A stretch of 64,000 nucleotides of DNA, from assembly GCA_019637265.1 (NCBI GenBank), contig JAHBVY010000006.1, positions 1 to 64,000 of the forward strand, read 5' to 3'. The notes under the pieces are model-generated. The model saw nothing but the letters and a program-made list of their open reading frames with translations. It did no database searches and had not been told where the DNA came from. The stretch comes from Polyangiaceae bacterium (GTDB lineage: Bacteria; Myxococcota_A; Polyangia; Polyangiales; Polyangiaceae). Shown piece after piece: positions 37,566 to 46,986 of this stretch. Made by a program: the position numbers and the translations under genes. Position 1 is the stretch's first letter; each line of letters begins with the position of its first letter.

Positions 37566-37880
37566 ATGAAGAACACGAAGCAGCCCAGCGCCGAGGCACG
37601 ACGGTTTCTCGAGCGGCTCTCGGAGCCCCTCACCTTCCGTTCGTGGATTCGTGCGATTAGGCTGGGTGAGGAGCTCTCTCTCGCGCAGTTCGCTGAGCGT
37701 TTGGGGGTGAGTCGGACGTACCTGTGCTCCATCGAGCAGGGGCGTAGGCGCCCGAGCGTCAAGCGCGCTGCCGAGTGGGGGCGGCTCTTGGGCTATGGTG
37801 AGGCGCAGTTCGTCCGGCTCGTGCTGCAGGACGAGCTCGATGCGGCGAAGGTCAAGCTTCGGGTGAGCGTGGCCGCGTGA
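37566..37880 (+). CDS. HigA-type XRE antitoxin
   Basis: A 104-residue protein with a central helix-turn-helix (LGEELSLAQFAERLGVSRTYLCSIEQGRRRPSVKRAAEWGRLLGY, about residues 35-80). The N-terminal arm SAEARRFLERLSEPLTF may bind the toxin. GGAGG lies just upstream of ATG 37566, which favours this start over the overlapping ATG 37554. It should neutralise the preceding toxin and repress the promoter at 37232. Confidence 0.88.
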   Translation: MKNTKQPSAEARRFLERLSEPLTFRSWIRAIRLGEELSLAQFAERLGVSRTYLCSIEQGRRRPSVKRAAEWGRLLGYGEAQFVRLVLQDELDAAKVKLRVSVAA

Positions 37881-37991
37881 GGTAGCCGAGTCCCCTGACT
37901 TGCTCCGCGCGCAGGCTGGCTTGGGGGCCTTGCACCTCGATCGCCTGGTTCCGGTCGCTCGGCGTGGGGGGGCTCGTGGTAGGGGAGGGGG

Positions 37992-40271
37992 ATGACGCGA
38001 GCTGTTCGTTCTTTGCTTCCAGATTCTCTACCTCCGCGCGCACAGCAGCGGCCGGCTCGGCGCGTGGTGCATGGTGACGAGCGGGTGGACGACTACGAGT
38101 GGCTGCGGGACGCGGCTTATCCGGAGGTGAAGGATCCGGAGATCCTGCGCTACCTCACGGCGGAGAACGCGTACCTGGAGCAGGCGCTCGCGCCGGTGGC
38201 GACGCTGCGCGAGGCGCTCTACCAGGAGCTGCGCGGCCGCGTCGCGGAGGACGATGACTCGGTGCCGTTCTTGAAGGGCGGCTACTACTACCAGACGCGC
38301 TACCGGCAGGGGCGGGAGTACCCGGAGCTCGTGCGCTGGGCGGCCCCTGCGCCTGAACGCGCCGCTGAGAGCGGGCCAGCTGCGACGGCGTCTGATCGGG
38401 TAAAGTCAGATAAGCTGACTGATGGAGCTTTTCGGCAGGCAACGGAGCCCGTGCAGAGTCAGTCAGAAAAGCTGACTGAAGGAGCTGGCTCAGCGGCGGT
38501 CCAGCCGATGGGGAGCTTGGCGGCGGCACCCCCAGAGCAGGTGGAGCAGCTGCTCGATTTGAACCAGCTCGCGGAGGGGCACGAGTACCTCGATCTAGGG
38601 GATTTCAGCGTCTCCCCGGATCAGGCGCTATTCGCCTACAGCTTGGACCTCACGGGCTCCGAGCGTCACGAGGTGCACCTGATGCGGGCTGGGGTGGGGC
38701 CGCTCGAGGATCGGATCCCGAACACCCAGGGCTCACTCGTCTGGTCGGCTGACGGAGAGTGGCTGTTCTACGCCGAGCTCGACGCCCAGCTGCGGCCGAG
38801 CCGCGTGTACCGTCACCGCGTGGGCACGCCGCGCGAGGCGGATGTGCTGGTGTACGAGGAGACGGACCCCGCCTTCTGGCTCGGGATCGGGCAGACGCAG
38901 GACGAGGCCTTCATCGTCGTCGCCACCAGCGACAAGCAGACCTCTGAGGTGCGCCTCATCCCCAGTCACGCACCGACCGAGGAGCCGCTGGTGGTGGCGC
39001 CGCGCCGCGCCGGGCACGAGTACGACGTGGAGCACCACGACGGTCAGCTCATCATCCGCACCAACGACACCCACACCAACTTCCGCATCGTGACGGCGAG
39101 CGTACAGGCGCCCGGGGAGGCGAGCTGGCGCCCGCTGATCGCGCCGAGCGACGCGTGCTACCTGCGCGCGGTGCTCCCGCTCCGGCGTCACCTGGTGATC
39201 TTGGAGCGCGAGGCGGGGCTACCGCATGTGCGCGTGCGGGAGGTGGCGAGCGGCGCGGAGCACCGCATCACCTTCCCCGACCCGGTGTACACCGTGAGCT
39301 TCGGTGAGAACCCGGAGTTCGATCGTCAGGTAGTCAGGCTTCAGTATCAATCGCTGGTCGCGCCGCCGAGCGTGGTGGACTACGATCTCGAGCGCCGGAG
39401 CCTCACGACGCTCAAGGTGCAGCGGATCCCGAGCGGGTACGACGTGAGCGAGCTCGCGAGCGAGCGGCGCTTCGCCACCGCGGCGGACGGCGTTCAGGTC
39501 CCGATTTCGCTGGTGTACCACCGGGATTCACCGCCCACGCCGAGCTCACCGGTCTACCTCTACGTGTACGGCTCCTACGGGATGAGCCTGGATCCTTACT
39601 TCAGCGCCAACCGGCTGAGCCTGCTCCGGCGCGGCTTCGTGTTCGCCATCGCCCACGTGCGCGGCGGCAGCACCATGGGCCGCGCTTGGTATGAGGACGG
39701 CAAGCTGATGAAGAAGGAGAACACCTTCACGGACATCATCCGCGCTGTGGAGCACCTGGCGGAGGCCGGCTACACGAGCCTCGGGCGCGTCACGTTGAGC
39801 GGCGGCTCCGCCGGGGGGATGGCGGTGGGCGCCGTCATCAACCGCGCGCCTGGCCATTTCCACGCGGCAGTGGCGTCGGTGCCCTTCGTGGACGTGATGA
39901 ACACCATGCTCGACTCGAGCTTGCCCCTCACGCCGCCCGAGTACACCGAGTGGGGTAACCCGGAGCTCGACCCGGAGGTGTACCGCTACATCCAGGGCTA
40001 CAGCCCTTATGACAACGTGACGGCGCAGCCTTACCCGCACCTGCTCGTCACCGCTGGGATCTCCGATCCGCGCGTGACCTACTGGGAGCCCGCGAAGTGG
40101 GTCGCGAAGCTGCGGCAGCTGAAGACGGACGACCACCTCCTCTTGCTCCACACCAACATGAGCGCGGGGCACGGCGGCGCGAGCGGGCGGTTCGAGGCGC
40201 TGAAGGAGCTCGCGCGGGAGTACGCGTTCCTGCTGTGGGTGTATCAGCACCCCGACGCGGTGAGCGCGTAG
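37992..40271 (+). CDS. ptrB: Oligopeptidase B (S9A prolyl-oligopeptidase family)
   Basis: A 759-residue serine peptidase that cuts short peptides after basic residues. The N-terminal DYEWLRD signature near residue 34 opens the beta-propeller; the catalytic domain has SYGMSLDPYFS, the nucleophile GGSAGGMAVG near residue 606, the Asp in TAGISDPRVTYWEPAKW and the His in MSAGHGGASGR. About 60 residues around 120-185 form a non-homologous, low-complexity insert carrying KSDKLTDG and QSEKLTEG, encoded by two palindromic elements. GGAGGGGG precedes the ATG. It is followed by a dispersed repeat. Confidence 0.93.
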   Translation: MTRAVRSLLPDSLPPRAQQRPARRVVHGDERVDDYEWLRDAAYPEVKDPEILRYLTAENAYLEQALAPVATLREALYQELRGRVAEDDDSVPFLKGGYYYQTRYRQGREYPELVRWAAPAPERAAESGPAATASDRVKSDKLTDGAFRQATEPVQSQSEKLTEGAGSAAVQPMGSLAAAPPEQVEQLLDLNQLAEGHEYLDLGDFSVSPDQALFAYSLDLTGSERHEVHLMRAGVGPLEDRIPNTQGSLVWSADGEWLFYAELDAQLRPSRVYRHRVGTPREADVLVYEETDPAFWLGIGQTQDEAFIVVATSDKQTSEVRLIPSHAPTEEPLVVAPRRAGHEYDVEHHDGQLIIRTNDTHTNFRIVTASVQAPGEASWRPLIAPSDACYLRAVLPLRRHLVILEREAGLPHVRVREVASGAEHRITFPDPVYTVSFGENPEFDRQVVRLQYQSLVAPPSVVDYDLERRSLTTLKVQRIPSGYDVSELASERRFATAADGVQVPISLVYHRDSPPTPSSPVYLYVYGSYGMSLDPYFSANRLSLLRRGFVFAIAHVRGGSTMGRAWYEDGKLMKKENTFTDIIRAVEHLAEAGYTSLGRVTLSGGSAGGMAVGAVINRAPGHFHAAVASVPFVDVMNTMLDSSLPLTPPEYTEWGNPELDPEVYRYIQGYSPYDNVTAQPYPHLLVTAGISDPRVTYWEPAKWVAKLRQLKTDDHLLLLHTNMSAGHGGASGRFEALKELAREYAFLLWVYQHPDAVSA
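38404..38479. repeat. Two AGTCAG-N5-CTGACT palindromes inside oligopeptidase B
   Basis: Copy one, 38404-38420: AGTCAG and CTGACT around ATAAG. Copy two, 38459-38479: TCAGTCAG and CTGACTGA around AAAAG. Both are followed by GA-GGAGC-like bases (TGATGGAGC, TGAAGGAGC) and both are read in the same frame, giving SDKLTDGA and SEKLTEGA. They are AT-richer than the surrounding gene. Confidence 0.8.
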
Positions 40272-40291
40272 GCGCGCTCCTAGTAGTCTGG

Positions 40292-40320
40292 TTTTTTTGG
40301 GGGTTGGACGGCACCGCGCC
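40292..40320. repeat. Dispersed intergenic repeat, copy 8
   Basis: Seven T, GGGGGTTGGACGGCACCGC and GCC; identical to the copy at 15375 over the last 20 bases. Convergent gap. Confidence 0.85.
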
Positions 40321-40382
40321 GCGTGAGCCTCACGGCCGCACCCTGCGCCGACTCTCGTACGCCTAGCTGACGCTGTCAGCCC

Positions 40383-41594
40383 TTACAAAAAGCACCAGCC
40401 CTCACCGCGATAGGTCTTGGTGCGCCCCGTGAGCTCTCCACCTTGAAACAGCAGGTACTCCTCGAAGCGCTCCGCCAGCTCGCCCGCTTTGGCGTGGCGG
40501 AAGACGACGGGGCTACCGAGCGGCAGTGAGAGGCCGCGCGGCAGCTGAAGCGGGGTTTGCACTTCGCCCGCCATCTCCTGAGGCAGCAGGCGGAGGCCGG
40601 GCGGCAGGTGGGGGCGGGGCGCCTTGTCTTCCCCTGGCGTGCCCGAGGCGACGTAGCCGCCGCCCGCGCAGGTGACGAAGCCTGGCGCGGGGTGCCGCGT
40701 CACCTCCAGCGCGAAGAACGCGGCCGGCTCCAGCTCGTTCATGTGCGGGTCGCGGTAGTAGTCGAACAGGTGGCTCTTCAAGAAGGCGGAGCCGGCGGTG
40801 ACCTCGGTGACGCCCGTGGCAGCGGTGGTGGCGGCGAGGGAGCCGCTGCCGCCGCCGTTGACGAGCCGCGGCGAGAGGCCCGCTTTCGTCAGCTCTTCGA
40901 CCATTTCTCGACGTCGCGCGCCCAGCTCTCGCATCGAGGCGCGGCGCAGGGCGGCTTTGATGGGGTTCTGAGCGCGCGCGAAGGGGCTCGCGTCGCCGAG
41001 GCCTGCCACTTGCGCTTCGTACGCCATCAGGCCTTGGAAGCTGAGCCCGGGGGTGCTTGCCACCACGCGCGCGAGCGCCACCACCTGCGCAGGCGTGTGC
41101 AGCGGCGAGCGCCGCACCCCGAGGTGCACCGCGCCGCCGAGCAGGACAAGGCTCATGTCCACGCAGAGCAGCACGGGGAGCTCCGTGTGTTTGGCGCGCG
41201 CCGCCTCACCCAAGCGCCGCGCGCCCGCTTCGGAGTCTGTCACCACGTGGAGCTTCACGCCGCGCGCGGCTACGTCCGCGAGCAGCTCGAGATCAGCGCT
41301 TTGATGGGCCGGGTAGGCGAGCAGCAGATCATCGATGCCGCGCGCCGCGAGCGCCGCCAGCTCACGCGCACAGAAGCACATCACGCCGCGGATCCGCCCG
41401 CTCGGGTGCGCGAGCAGCCGCTCGAGCAGCGTCACGACGCGCAGTGACTTGCTGGCGGGCCTGAGGCTGAGCCCTGGCTCCAGCGTCGCCAAGACGCGCT
41501 CCGTGTTGCGGTCGAACGCGTCCAGATCGACGAACGCCGCGGGGAGCCGCTCGCCTTTCAGGCTTCGGGAGAGCTCTGAGTAGCTGAGCGCCAT
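40383..41594 (-). CDS. Amino-acid deaminase/aldolase, D-threonine-aldolase-like (PLP, fold type III)
   Basis: A 403-residue enzyme with an alanine-racemase-like N-terminal TIM barrel. The PLP lysine is in LRPASKSLRVV near residue 49; GVMCFCARELAALAARGIDDLLLAYP and VNGGGSGSLAATTAATGVTEVTAGS are the phosphate-binding regions. The C-terminal beta-barrel has FVTCAGGGYVASGTPGEDKAP. Relatives are D-threonine aldolase and D-serine dehydratase, which act on beta-hydroxy D-amino acids. The exact substrate is not clear. Confidence 0.87.
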   Translation of the reverse strand: MALSYSELSRSLKGERLPAAFVDLDAFDRNTERVLATLEPGLSLRPASKSLRVVTLLERLLAHPSGRIRGVMCFCARELAALAARGIDDLLLAYPAHQSADLELLADVAARGVKLHVVTDSEAGARRLGEAARAKHTELPVLLCVDMSLVLLGGAVHLGVRRSPLHTPAQVVALARVVASTPGLSFQGLMAYEAQVAGLGDASPFARAQNPIKAALRRASMRELGARRREMVEELTKAGLSPRLVNGGGSGSLAATTAATGVTEVTAGSAFLKSHLFDYYRDPHMNELEPAAFFALEVTRHPAPGFVTCAGGGYVASGTPGEDKAPRPHLPPGLRLLPQEMAGEVQTPLQLPRGLSLPLGSPVVFRHAKAGELAERFEEYLLFQGGELTGRTKTYRGEGWCFL

Positions 41595-41700
41595 GCTGTC
41601 TCCGTGGCTGACCTATTGGTACACGTCACTGACGCATGGGGCGAGCCGCGCGGCTCCGCGCGGTGACTGCAGCGCCTCTGGGGGCGCCAAAGCGGGGGCG

Positions 41701-41715
41701 AACCCCCAAAAAAAA
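41701..41715. repeat. Dispersed intergenic repeat, copy 9
   Basis: AACCCCCAAAAAAAA in the gap between two minus-strand genes. The left flank differs (GGGGGCG instead of GCC), so this is a diverged copy. Confidence 0.7.
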
Positions 41716-41724
41716 CAGCTTGAT

Positions 41725-42912
41725 TCACTGACCTAGCGGGTCCACCTCACCCGGCTTGTAGATGGGCTCGCCGAAGGACTCCACCTCGCGCTGCTCCTCT
41801 TCCGTGAGGCTCATGAAGCTCAAGGTGCCGGTGGTGGGGTCCTCGCCACGGCCGTTGATTTGCACCTTGCGGATGCTGGCGCTGCCGCTGCCGCGCCAGC
41901 GCCCCGTGCTGTCTTGCGCGAGCTGCCCGATGATCACGGTGTCCACCGCGGTGATGCGCACGCCGCCGGCGGCGCCGATGGTGATGTCGATGGGGAACTC
42001 CGGGGTGCCGATGCCGGTGGTGCCGTCAGGCAAATCGGCGGTGTAGCCGCTGCCGAGGAAGGTGTAGCCGAGCGGGCGATCCTTGATCGGGATCATGTCG
42101 CGGAACTCGTCGATGGAGCCCATGTTGGTGGAGGGCCTCACGCAGTTCGGTGAGGGGTACAGCTGGCACACGTCCAAGCCGCAGTTCGATGGGCAGCCAG
42201 GCCGACTATTCAGCGCCGTGGTGCGGTTGGCGTCGGTGAACAGGCCCACCCACTCCCCGGTGGTTTGGTTCACGTCGAGCCAGGCGTAGAGCCGGAGCTG
42301 CTGCTGGATGGGCGGCGGCGCGATGTCGAACAGGAAGAAGTAGGGCCCGGTGGGCAGCGAGCTCGGCCCCGGCAAGAACGCGCGGTACGCGAACTCCACC
42401 TTCTGCCGCACGCGCGACTCGTTGCCTTCGAGATCGCGCAGGCCCGGCTCGATGATGAGCATGTAGGGGACGGCGATGCGCGGCGCTTCGTCAGGCTTGA
42501 TGATGATGCGGCGGCCGTCGACGCTCACCCGACCCCCCTCGGCGCGATCGCTGGCACCGTCGTAGTAGACGGACTGCGCTAGGCCTTCGTTGGTGCAGCA
42601 GGGGGCGGGCACCGCGCCATCGCACTGACCGCGGGCGCGCTGAGGACCGCAGTAGTCGGGCTCGTCAGCGAGCTTGCCTTCCGGGTCGATGTCGAGGGCC
42701 TTGTCGGCGCGGACGATGCGGAGCCGCAGGCTCGAGCGCTCGAAGTCCTCGTTGAAGCTGATCACGATGTCGCTGCCGGGCGCCTCGGTCATGAAGCCGC
42801 CCACGGCGCCGTGAAGCTCGACCTTGGGGGGCGGGTCGAAGGTCTCGCAGCTGAAGAGGGTCAGGCCGGCGAGGAGCACCCCGCAGCGCGCGCTTAGCGT
42901 TCTCAAGCTCAT
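41725..42912 (-). CDS. Lipoprotein with Ig-like bacterial domain
   Basis: A 395-residue exported protein. The signal peptide ends at lipobox LTLFSC (Cys near residue 21). Residues about 30-185 read as a Big-type beta sandwich: DIVISFNEDFERSSLRLRIVRA near the start and VPYMLIIEPGLRDLEGNESRVRQKVEFAYRAF at its end. The second half has strands such as GPYFFLFDIAPPPIQQQLRLYAWLDVNQTTGEW and a cysteine cluster (GCPSNCGLDVCQLYPSPNC). Surface or periplasmic location; function unknown. Confidence 0.75.
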   Translation of the reverse strand: MSLRTLSARCGVLLAGLTLFSCETFDPPPKVELHGAVGGFMTEAPGSDIVISFNEDFERSSLRLRIVRADKALDIDPEGKLADEPDYCGPQRARGQCDGAVPAPCCTNEGLAQSVYYDGASDRAEGGRVSVDGRRIIIKPDEAPRIAVPYMLIIEPGLRDLEGNESRVRQKVEFAYRAFLPGPSSLPTGPYFFLFDIAPPPIQQQLRLYAWLDVNQTTGEWVGLFTDANRTTALNSRPGCPSNCGLDVCQLYPSPNCVRPSTNMGSIDEFRDMIPIKDRPLGYTFLGSGYTADLPDGTTGIGTPEFPIDITIGAAGGVRITAVDTVIIGQLAQDSTGRWRGSGSASIRKVQINGRGEDPTTGTLSFMSLTEEEQREVESFGEPIYKPGEVDPLGQ

Positions 42913-43009
42913 GATCTGGTGGTTCTCCCGCGCAAGGGGGCGTGATGCGCCTCCCCCGAGGCTAACACGAGGCCTCGCTCCGGGGCGCGGCGATCGGTGG
43001 CTCTGAAGG

Positions 43010-45049
43010 ATGGAGGAAGGTAGAAGGGGCGGCGTGCCGCTACTCACCGCCAAGGGACTCACCAGGCAGTATGGATCGCAGGTCGTGCTGGCTGGGGTGG
43101 ATCTGCACATCCGGCGCGGTGAGAGGATTGGGCTGGTGGGCAACAACGGCTCGGGCAAGAGCACGCTCGCGCGCATCTTGGCGCAGCGCGAGGAGCCTGA
43201 CGCGGGGCAGGTCGCGCAGCGACGGGAGACGCGCCTCGTGTACCTGGAGCAGGAGCCGCGCTTCGATCCCGAGCTGACGGCGACCCAGGCGGCGCTGCTC
43301 GGGCTCGGTCCCTGGGGCGCGGCGCTCGCGCGCTATCACGCGGCGTGTCACGCGCTCGAAGCGGGCGGTGATTCGACAACGCTGCTGACGGCGCAGGCGG
43401 AGGCCGCCTCCGAGGTGGAGCGGCTCGGGGGTTGGGAGCCGGCGCGCCAGGCCGAGAGCTTGCTGTCGGCGTTCGGCCTCGAGCGGCTCGAAGGCCTCAT
43501 GGGTCAGCTGAGCGGGGGTGAGCGGCGCCGGGTGGCGCTCGCGCAGGCGCTGCTCTCGGCGCCGGACTTGGCGATTTTGGATGAGCCGACCAACCACCTG
43601 GACGCCGACACCATCGAGTGGCTGGAGCGCTACCTGCTCGAGCAGTACCGCGGCGCGCTCCTGCTCATCACCCACGATCGCTACGTGCTCGATCGAGTGG
43701 TGGAACGCACCGTGGAGCTCGATCAGGGGCAGCTCTACTCCTACGCTGGGGGCTTCAGCGCTTACTTGGAGGGGAAGGCGGAGCGGCAGGCGCTCACGGC
43801 GCGCGCGGAGAGCAATCGCCAGAACCTGCTGCGGCGCGAGCTCGAGTGGCTCCGGCGTCAACCCAAGGCGCGCGGTGGGAAGCAGAAGGCGCGCGCCTCG
43901 CGGGCGGAGGCGGCGCGTGACGCGGGGCCGCCGCAGGAAGAACGTCGAGCTGACTTGAAGCTCTCCACCACGCGCCTCGGCAGCCGCGTGATCGATCTGG
44001 ATGACGTGACCCTGGAGGTCGGTGGGCGCGCCCTGGTGCAAGGCCTCAGCTTGAAGCTCACGCGCGGGATGCGGCTCGGCATCATCGGCCCGAACGGCGC
44101 CGGGAAGACGAGCCTCGTGCGGGCCATCTTGGGTGAGCTGCCGGTCTCGGCGGGCACGCTGCGCGTGGGCGACAACACGCGCATCGCGTACTTCGATCAG
44201 GCGCGGAGCGGGCTCGAAGATGAGAAGAGCGTGCTCGAGAACGTGGCGCCGGGCAGTGATTGGGTGGATTGGAATGGCAACCGGGTGAGCGTGTACTCGT
44301 ACCTCGAGCGGCTCCTGTTCCCGCCGGACAGGCAGCGCACGCCGGTGGGCGCGCTGAGCGGTGGTGAGCGCGCGCGGGTGGCGCTGGCCAAGCTGATGCT
44401 GGGTGAGGCCAACGTCCTGATCTTGGATGAGCCGACCAATGATCTCGACATCACCACGTTGGCGTCCCTCGAAGAGCTCTTGGTGGAGCTCAGGGCCGTG
44501 ACCCTGGTGGTGACGCACGATCGCTATTTCCTCGATCGGGTGGCGACGGATCTGCTCGTGTTCGAGCAGGAGCCGAGCGGTGAGCGTGTCGTGCGCCACT
44601 ACGTGGGTGGCTACACCACCTACCAGCGCCTGCGCCGTGAGCGCCGCGCGGAGGAGAGCCGCGCTGAGGAGGGCCAGCAGCTGTCGAAGACAGGGAAACC
44701 GACGACTGGAGCGAGCGGTGTTGCTCGCGCTGGCGACTCCGAGGGCACCGTCGGCGCCGTGAGCGCATCAAAGTCAGATAATCTGTCAGATCAGCCGGGC
44801 GCCCCGGCGCTCGCGCTGAAGAAGCTCACCTACGCGGAGCGCAAGGAGCTCGACGGCTTGGGCGCCCTGATCGAGGCGGCGGAGGCGGCGGAGGCCGCGC
44901 TCAAGGCCGAGGTGGCCGATCCCGAGACCTACAAGAGCCGCGCCGCGGAGGTCCCCGAGCTGACGATGCGCCTGGCGGCCGCGACCGCGGAGGTGGAGCG
45001 CCTGATGGCGCGCTGGGAGGAGCTCGAGACGCGCGCCAGCGTGCGCTGA
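43010..45049 (+). CDS. ABC-F family ATPase (Uup-like)
   Basis: A 679-residue protein with two ABC cassettes and no membrane domain. Cassette one: Walker A GNNGSGKST near residue 46, signature LSGGERRR, Walker B LAILDEPTNHLD. Cassette two: GPNGAGKTS near residue 362, LSGGERAR, LILDEPTNDLD. The inter-domain linker EGKAERQALTARAESNRQNLLRRELEWLRRQPKARG and the DWNGNRVSVYSYLERLLFP segment are Uup features. A C-terminal coiled coil (about 600-675) is the Uup-type nucleic-acid-binding domain. It works on ribosomes or DNA. A palindromic element sits in the linker before the coiled coil. Confidence 0.92.
   Translation: MEEGRRGGVPLLTAKGLTRQYGSQVVLAGVDLHIRRGERIGLVGNNGSGKSTLARILAQREEPDAGQVAQRRETRLVYLEQEPRFDPELTATQAALLGLGPWGAALARYHAACHALEAGGDSTTLLTAQAEAASEVERLGGWEPARQAESLLSAFGLERLEGLMGQLSGGERRRVALAQALLSAPDLAILDEPTNHLDADTIEWLERYLLEQYRGALLLITHDRYVLDRVVERTVELDQGQLYSYAGGFSAYLEGKAERQALTARAESNRQNLLRRELEWLRRQPKARGGKQKARASRAEAARDAGPPQEERRADLKLSTTRLGSRVIDLDDVTLEVGGRALVQGLSLKLTRGMRLGIIGPNGAGKTSLVRAILGELPVSAGTLRVGDNTRIAYFDQARSGLEDEKSVLENVAPGSDWVDWNGNRVSVYSYLERLLFPPDRQRTPVGALSGGERARVALAKLMLGEANVLILDEPTNDLDITTLASLEELLVELRAVTLVVTHDRYFLDRVATDLLVFEQEPSGERVVRHYVGGYTTYQRLRRERRAEESRAEEGQQLSKTGKPTTGASGVARAGDSEGTVGAVSASKSDNLSDQPGAPALALKKLTYAERKELDGLGALIEAAEAAEAALKAEVADPETYKSRAAEVPELTMRLAAATAEVERLMARWEELETRASVR
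44772..44788. repeat. AGTCAG-type palindrome inside the ABC-F linker
   Basis: AGTCAG-ATAAT-CTGTCA; it differs from the 38404 copy (AGTCAG-ATAAG-CTGACT) by few bases and encodes KSDNLSDQ. It lies in a disordered linker. Confidence 0.7.
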
Positions 45050-45115
45050 GGTCGCAGCTGATCCTGGAGGATTCGTGAGATCCCGATAGCGCGCCGTGCC
45101 CTTCTGTTCGGCGGG

Positions 45116-45132
45116 TTTTGGGGGTTTGGCAG
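45116..45132. repeat. Dispersed intergenic repeat, copy 10
   Basis: TTTTGGGGGTTTGGCAG, preceded by GCGGG as in the copies at 7896, 50174 and 58581. It lies between two co-oriented genes. Confidence 0.8.
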
Positions 45133-45194
45133 TGCTCTCTACGGCCGTGCCCTGGTGTGCTGCCGGTTCACTCGGGGCGTGGTAAGCGAGTGCG

Positions 45195-46844
45195 ATGTTC
45201 ACTCGTGCGTCACGCGGTGTCGGTTTGGGGATTTTGCTGGTGAGCGGGGCGCTGGCTACGGCGAGCGGCTGCTCGGAGGAGGGCGCTTCGGAGGACGTGA
45301 CGCCGTCGGGTTTTGGACAGCTGGGCTCGCTCAGCGCGCCATCCGGTAAGGGCAGCTTCCGTTTTGGCGCGGCCAGCGCCGACACCCAAATCGAAGATCA
45401 GAACCAGCGCACGGACTGGTGGTTCTTCACCGATCGTGAGGAGGGGCTCGGCAAGGGCAGCGCGGCGGTGGGGGAGGCGACGCGCGGCTACAGCATGGCG
45501 ATGGATGACATCCAGCTGATGGTGGCCATGGGCCTCGACAGCTACCGCTTCAGCATGAGCTGGGCGCGCATCGAGCCGGTGCGCGACCAAATCGACGAGG
45601 AGGCGCTCGACCACTACTCGCGCTTCATCGACGCCCTGCTCGCCGCGGGCATCAAGCCGAACGTCACCCTGCACCACTTCAGCAACCCGGTGTGGATCGA
45701 CGATCCGCGCGACACCGACTGTGAGAGCGGCCCCACCAGCGAGAACCTGTGCGGCGTGGGCCACCCGGAGGGCGGGCCGCTGGTGGTGGAGGAGATGCGG
45801 CAGCACGCGGCGCTGCTCGCCCAGCGCTTCGGCGACCGCGTGGACGACTGGGCCACGGTGAACGAGCCGGTGAACTACCTGCTCGCGGCCCAGGGGATCG
45901 GTGTATTCCCGCCTGGTAAATCAAAGATCTTCAGCCTTCAGACGGCCTTCATCCCCGTGGTGCGCGACTACATCAGCGGTCACGCGGCGATGTATCACGC
46001 CCTCAAGGAGCACGACACCATCGACGCGGACGGGGACGGCGTCGCCGCCAGCGTCGGCCTCACCTTGAGCGTCGCCGAGTGGACCCCGGCGCGCGAGAAC
46101 GAGGTGAGCCATGACCCAGTGGACGTGGGCGCCGCCGAGCGCCTCAACTACGTGTTCCACTACCTCTTGGTGGACGCGATCCGGAGCGGCGTGTTCGACG
46201 CCGATTTAGACGGCACCCCTGACGAGCCGCAGCCGAGCTGGAAGGACACCCTGGATTGGCTCGGGGTGCAGTATTACTTCCGCGCGGGCGTCCGGGGGGA
46301 CGGGCTGTTGCCAGCGCCGCTCAGCCTCACGCCCTGCTTCGGCAGCTTCGACTTCGGCGCCTGCCTGCTGCCGCAAGACCCCACTTGGTGCGTCCCAGAG
46401 ATGCACTACGAGTACGCGCCCGAGGGACTTTACAAGGTGCTGAAGGCCTTCAGTGAGCGCTACCCGGGGCTGCCGCTCCTGGTGTCGGAGTCGGGCATCG
46501 CCACGAGCGTTGGTGAGCGTCGCGCCGCCAACATCGTGCGCGCCTTGGAGCAGATCGAGCGCGCGCAGCGGGGGGGCGCCGACGTCCGCGGCTATTACTA
46601 CTGGAGCCTGACGGACAACTTCGAGTGGGCCGAGGGCTACGGCCCGCGCTTCGGGCTCTACTCGGTGGACTACACCACGTACCAGCGCACCCCGACGCTC
46701 GGCGCCGAGGTGCTGAAGGGCATCATCCAAACGCGCCAGCTGAGCCAGGCGCTGCGCGACGAGTACGGCGGCTTGGGGCCCATGCCGCCAGAAGAGAGCA
46801 CCGGTAACGCGCGCACGCTGTGCACCGGGCGCGAGCTGCCCTGA
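45195..46844 (+). CDS. Glycoside hydrolase family 1 lipoprotein (beta-glucosidase-like)
   Basis: A 549-residue exported enzyme. The signal peptide ends near residue 26 (ALATASGC), suggesting lipidation. The GH1 barrel has FRFGAASADTQIED at its start, DSYRFSMSWARIEP, HHFSNPVWI, acid/base Glu in ATVNEPVNYL near residue 224 and nucleophile Glu in LLVSESGIA near residue 432, then YYYWSLTDNFEWAEGYGPRFGLYSVDY. It should hydrolyse beta-glycosides at the cell surface. Two unusual disulfide-prone inserts (DTDCESGPTSENLCGVG, PCFGSFDFGACLLPQDPTWC) are present. Confidence 0.93.
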   Translation: MFTRASRGVGLGILLVSGALATASGCSEEGASEDVTPSGFGQLGSLSAPSGKGSFRFGAASADTQIEDQNQRTDWWFFTDREEGLGKGSAAVGEATRGYSMAMDDIQLMVAMGLDSYRFSMSWARIEPVRDQIDEEALDHYSRFIDALLAAGIKPNVTLHHFSNPVWIDDPRDTDCESGPTSENLCGVGHPEGGPLVVEEMRQHAALLAQRFGDRVDDWATVNEPVNYLLAAQGIGVFPPGKSKIFSLQTAFIPVVRDYISGHAAMYHALKEHDTIDADGDGVAASVGLTLSVAEWTPARENEVSHDPVDVGAAERLNYVFHYLLVDAIRSGVFDADLDGTPDEPQPSWKDTLDWLGVQYYFRAGVRGDGLLPAPLSLTPCFGSFDFGACLLPQDPTWCVPEMHYEYAPEGLYKVLKAFSERYPGLPLLVSESGIATSVGERRAANIVRALEQIERAQRGGADVRGYYYWSLTDNFEWAEGYGPRFGLYSVDYTTYQRTPTLGAEVLKGIIQTRQLSQALRDEYGGLGPMPPEESTGNARTLCTGRELP

Positions 46845-46869
46845 TGCGCTCGGTGAGGATCCGAAGGCG

Positions 46870-46966
46870 GCGCGCCGGTTCATTAGCCGCCTCGACGAGC
46901 AGGGCGGCGGCTCACTGCGCCTTGGTTGTCCAGGGCCTGCGCGCCAGTTCGTCAGCCGCCTCGACG
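46870..46966. repeat. 29-base direct repeat in a convergent gap
   Basis: GCGCGCC(G/A)GTTC then AGCCGCCTCGACGA occurs at 46870 and again at 46939, a 69-base period. On the minus strand it continues the frame of the Asp-rich gene past its stop and encodes EAADELARR and EAANEPARR, hinting at former coding sequence. Confidence 0.65.
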
Positions 46967-46986
46967 ACTACCGGCGCGGCGGACGA

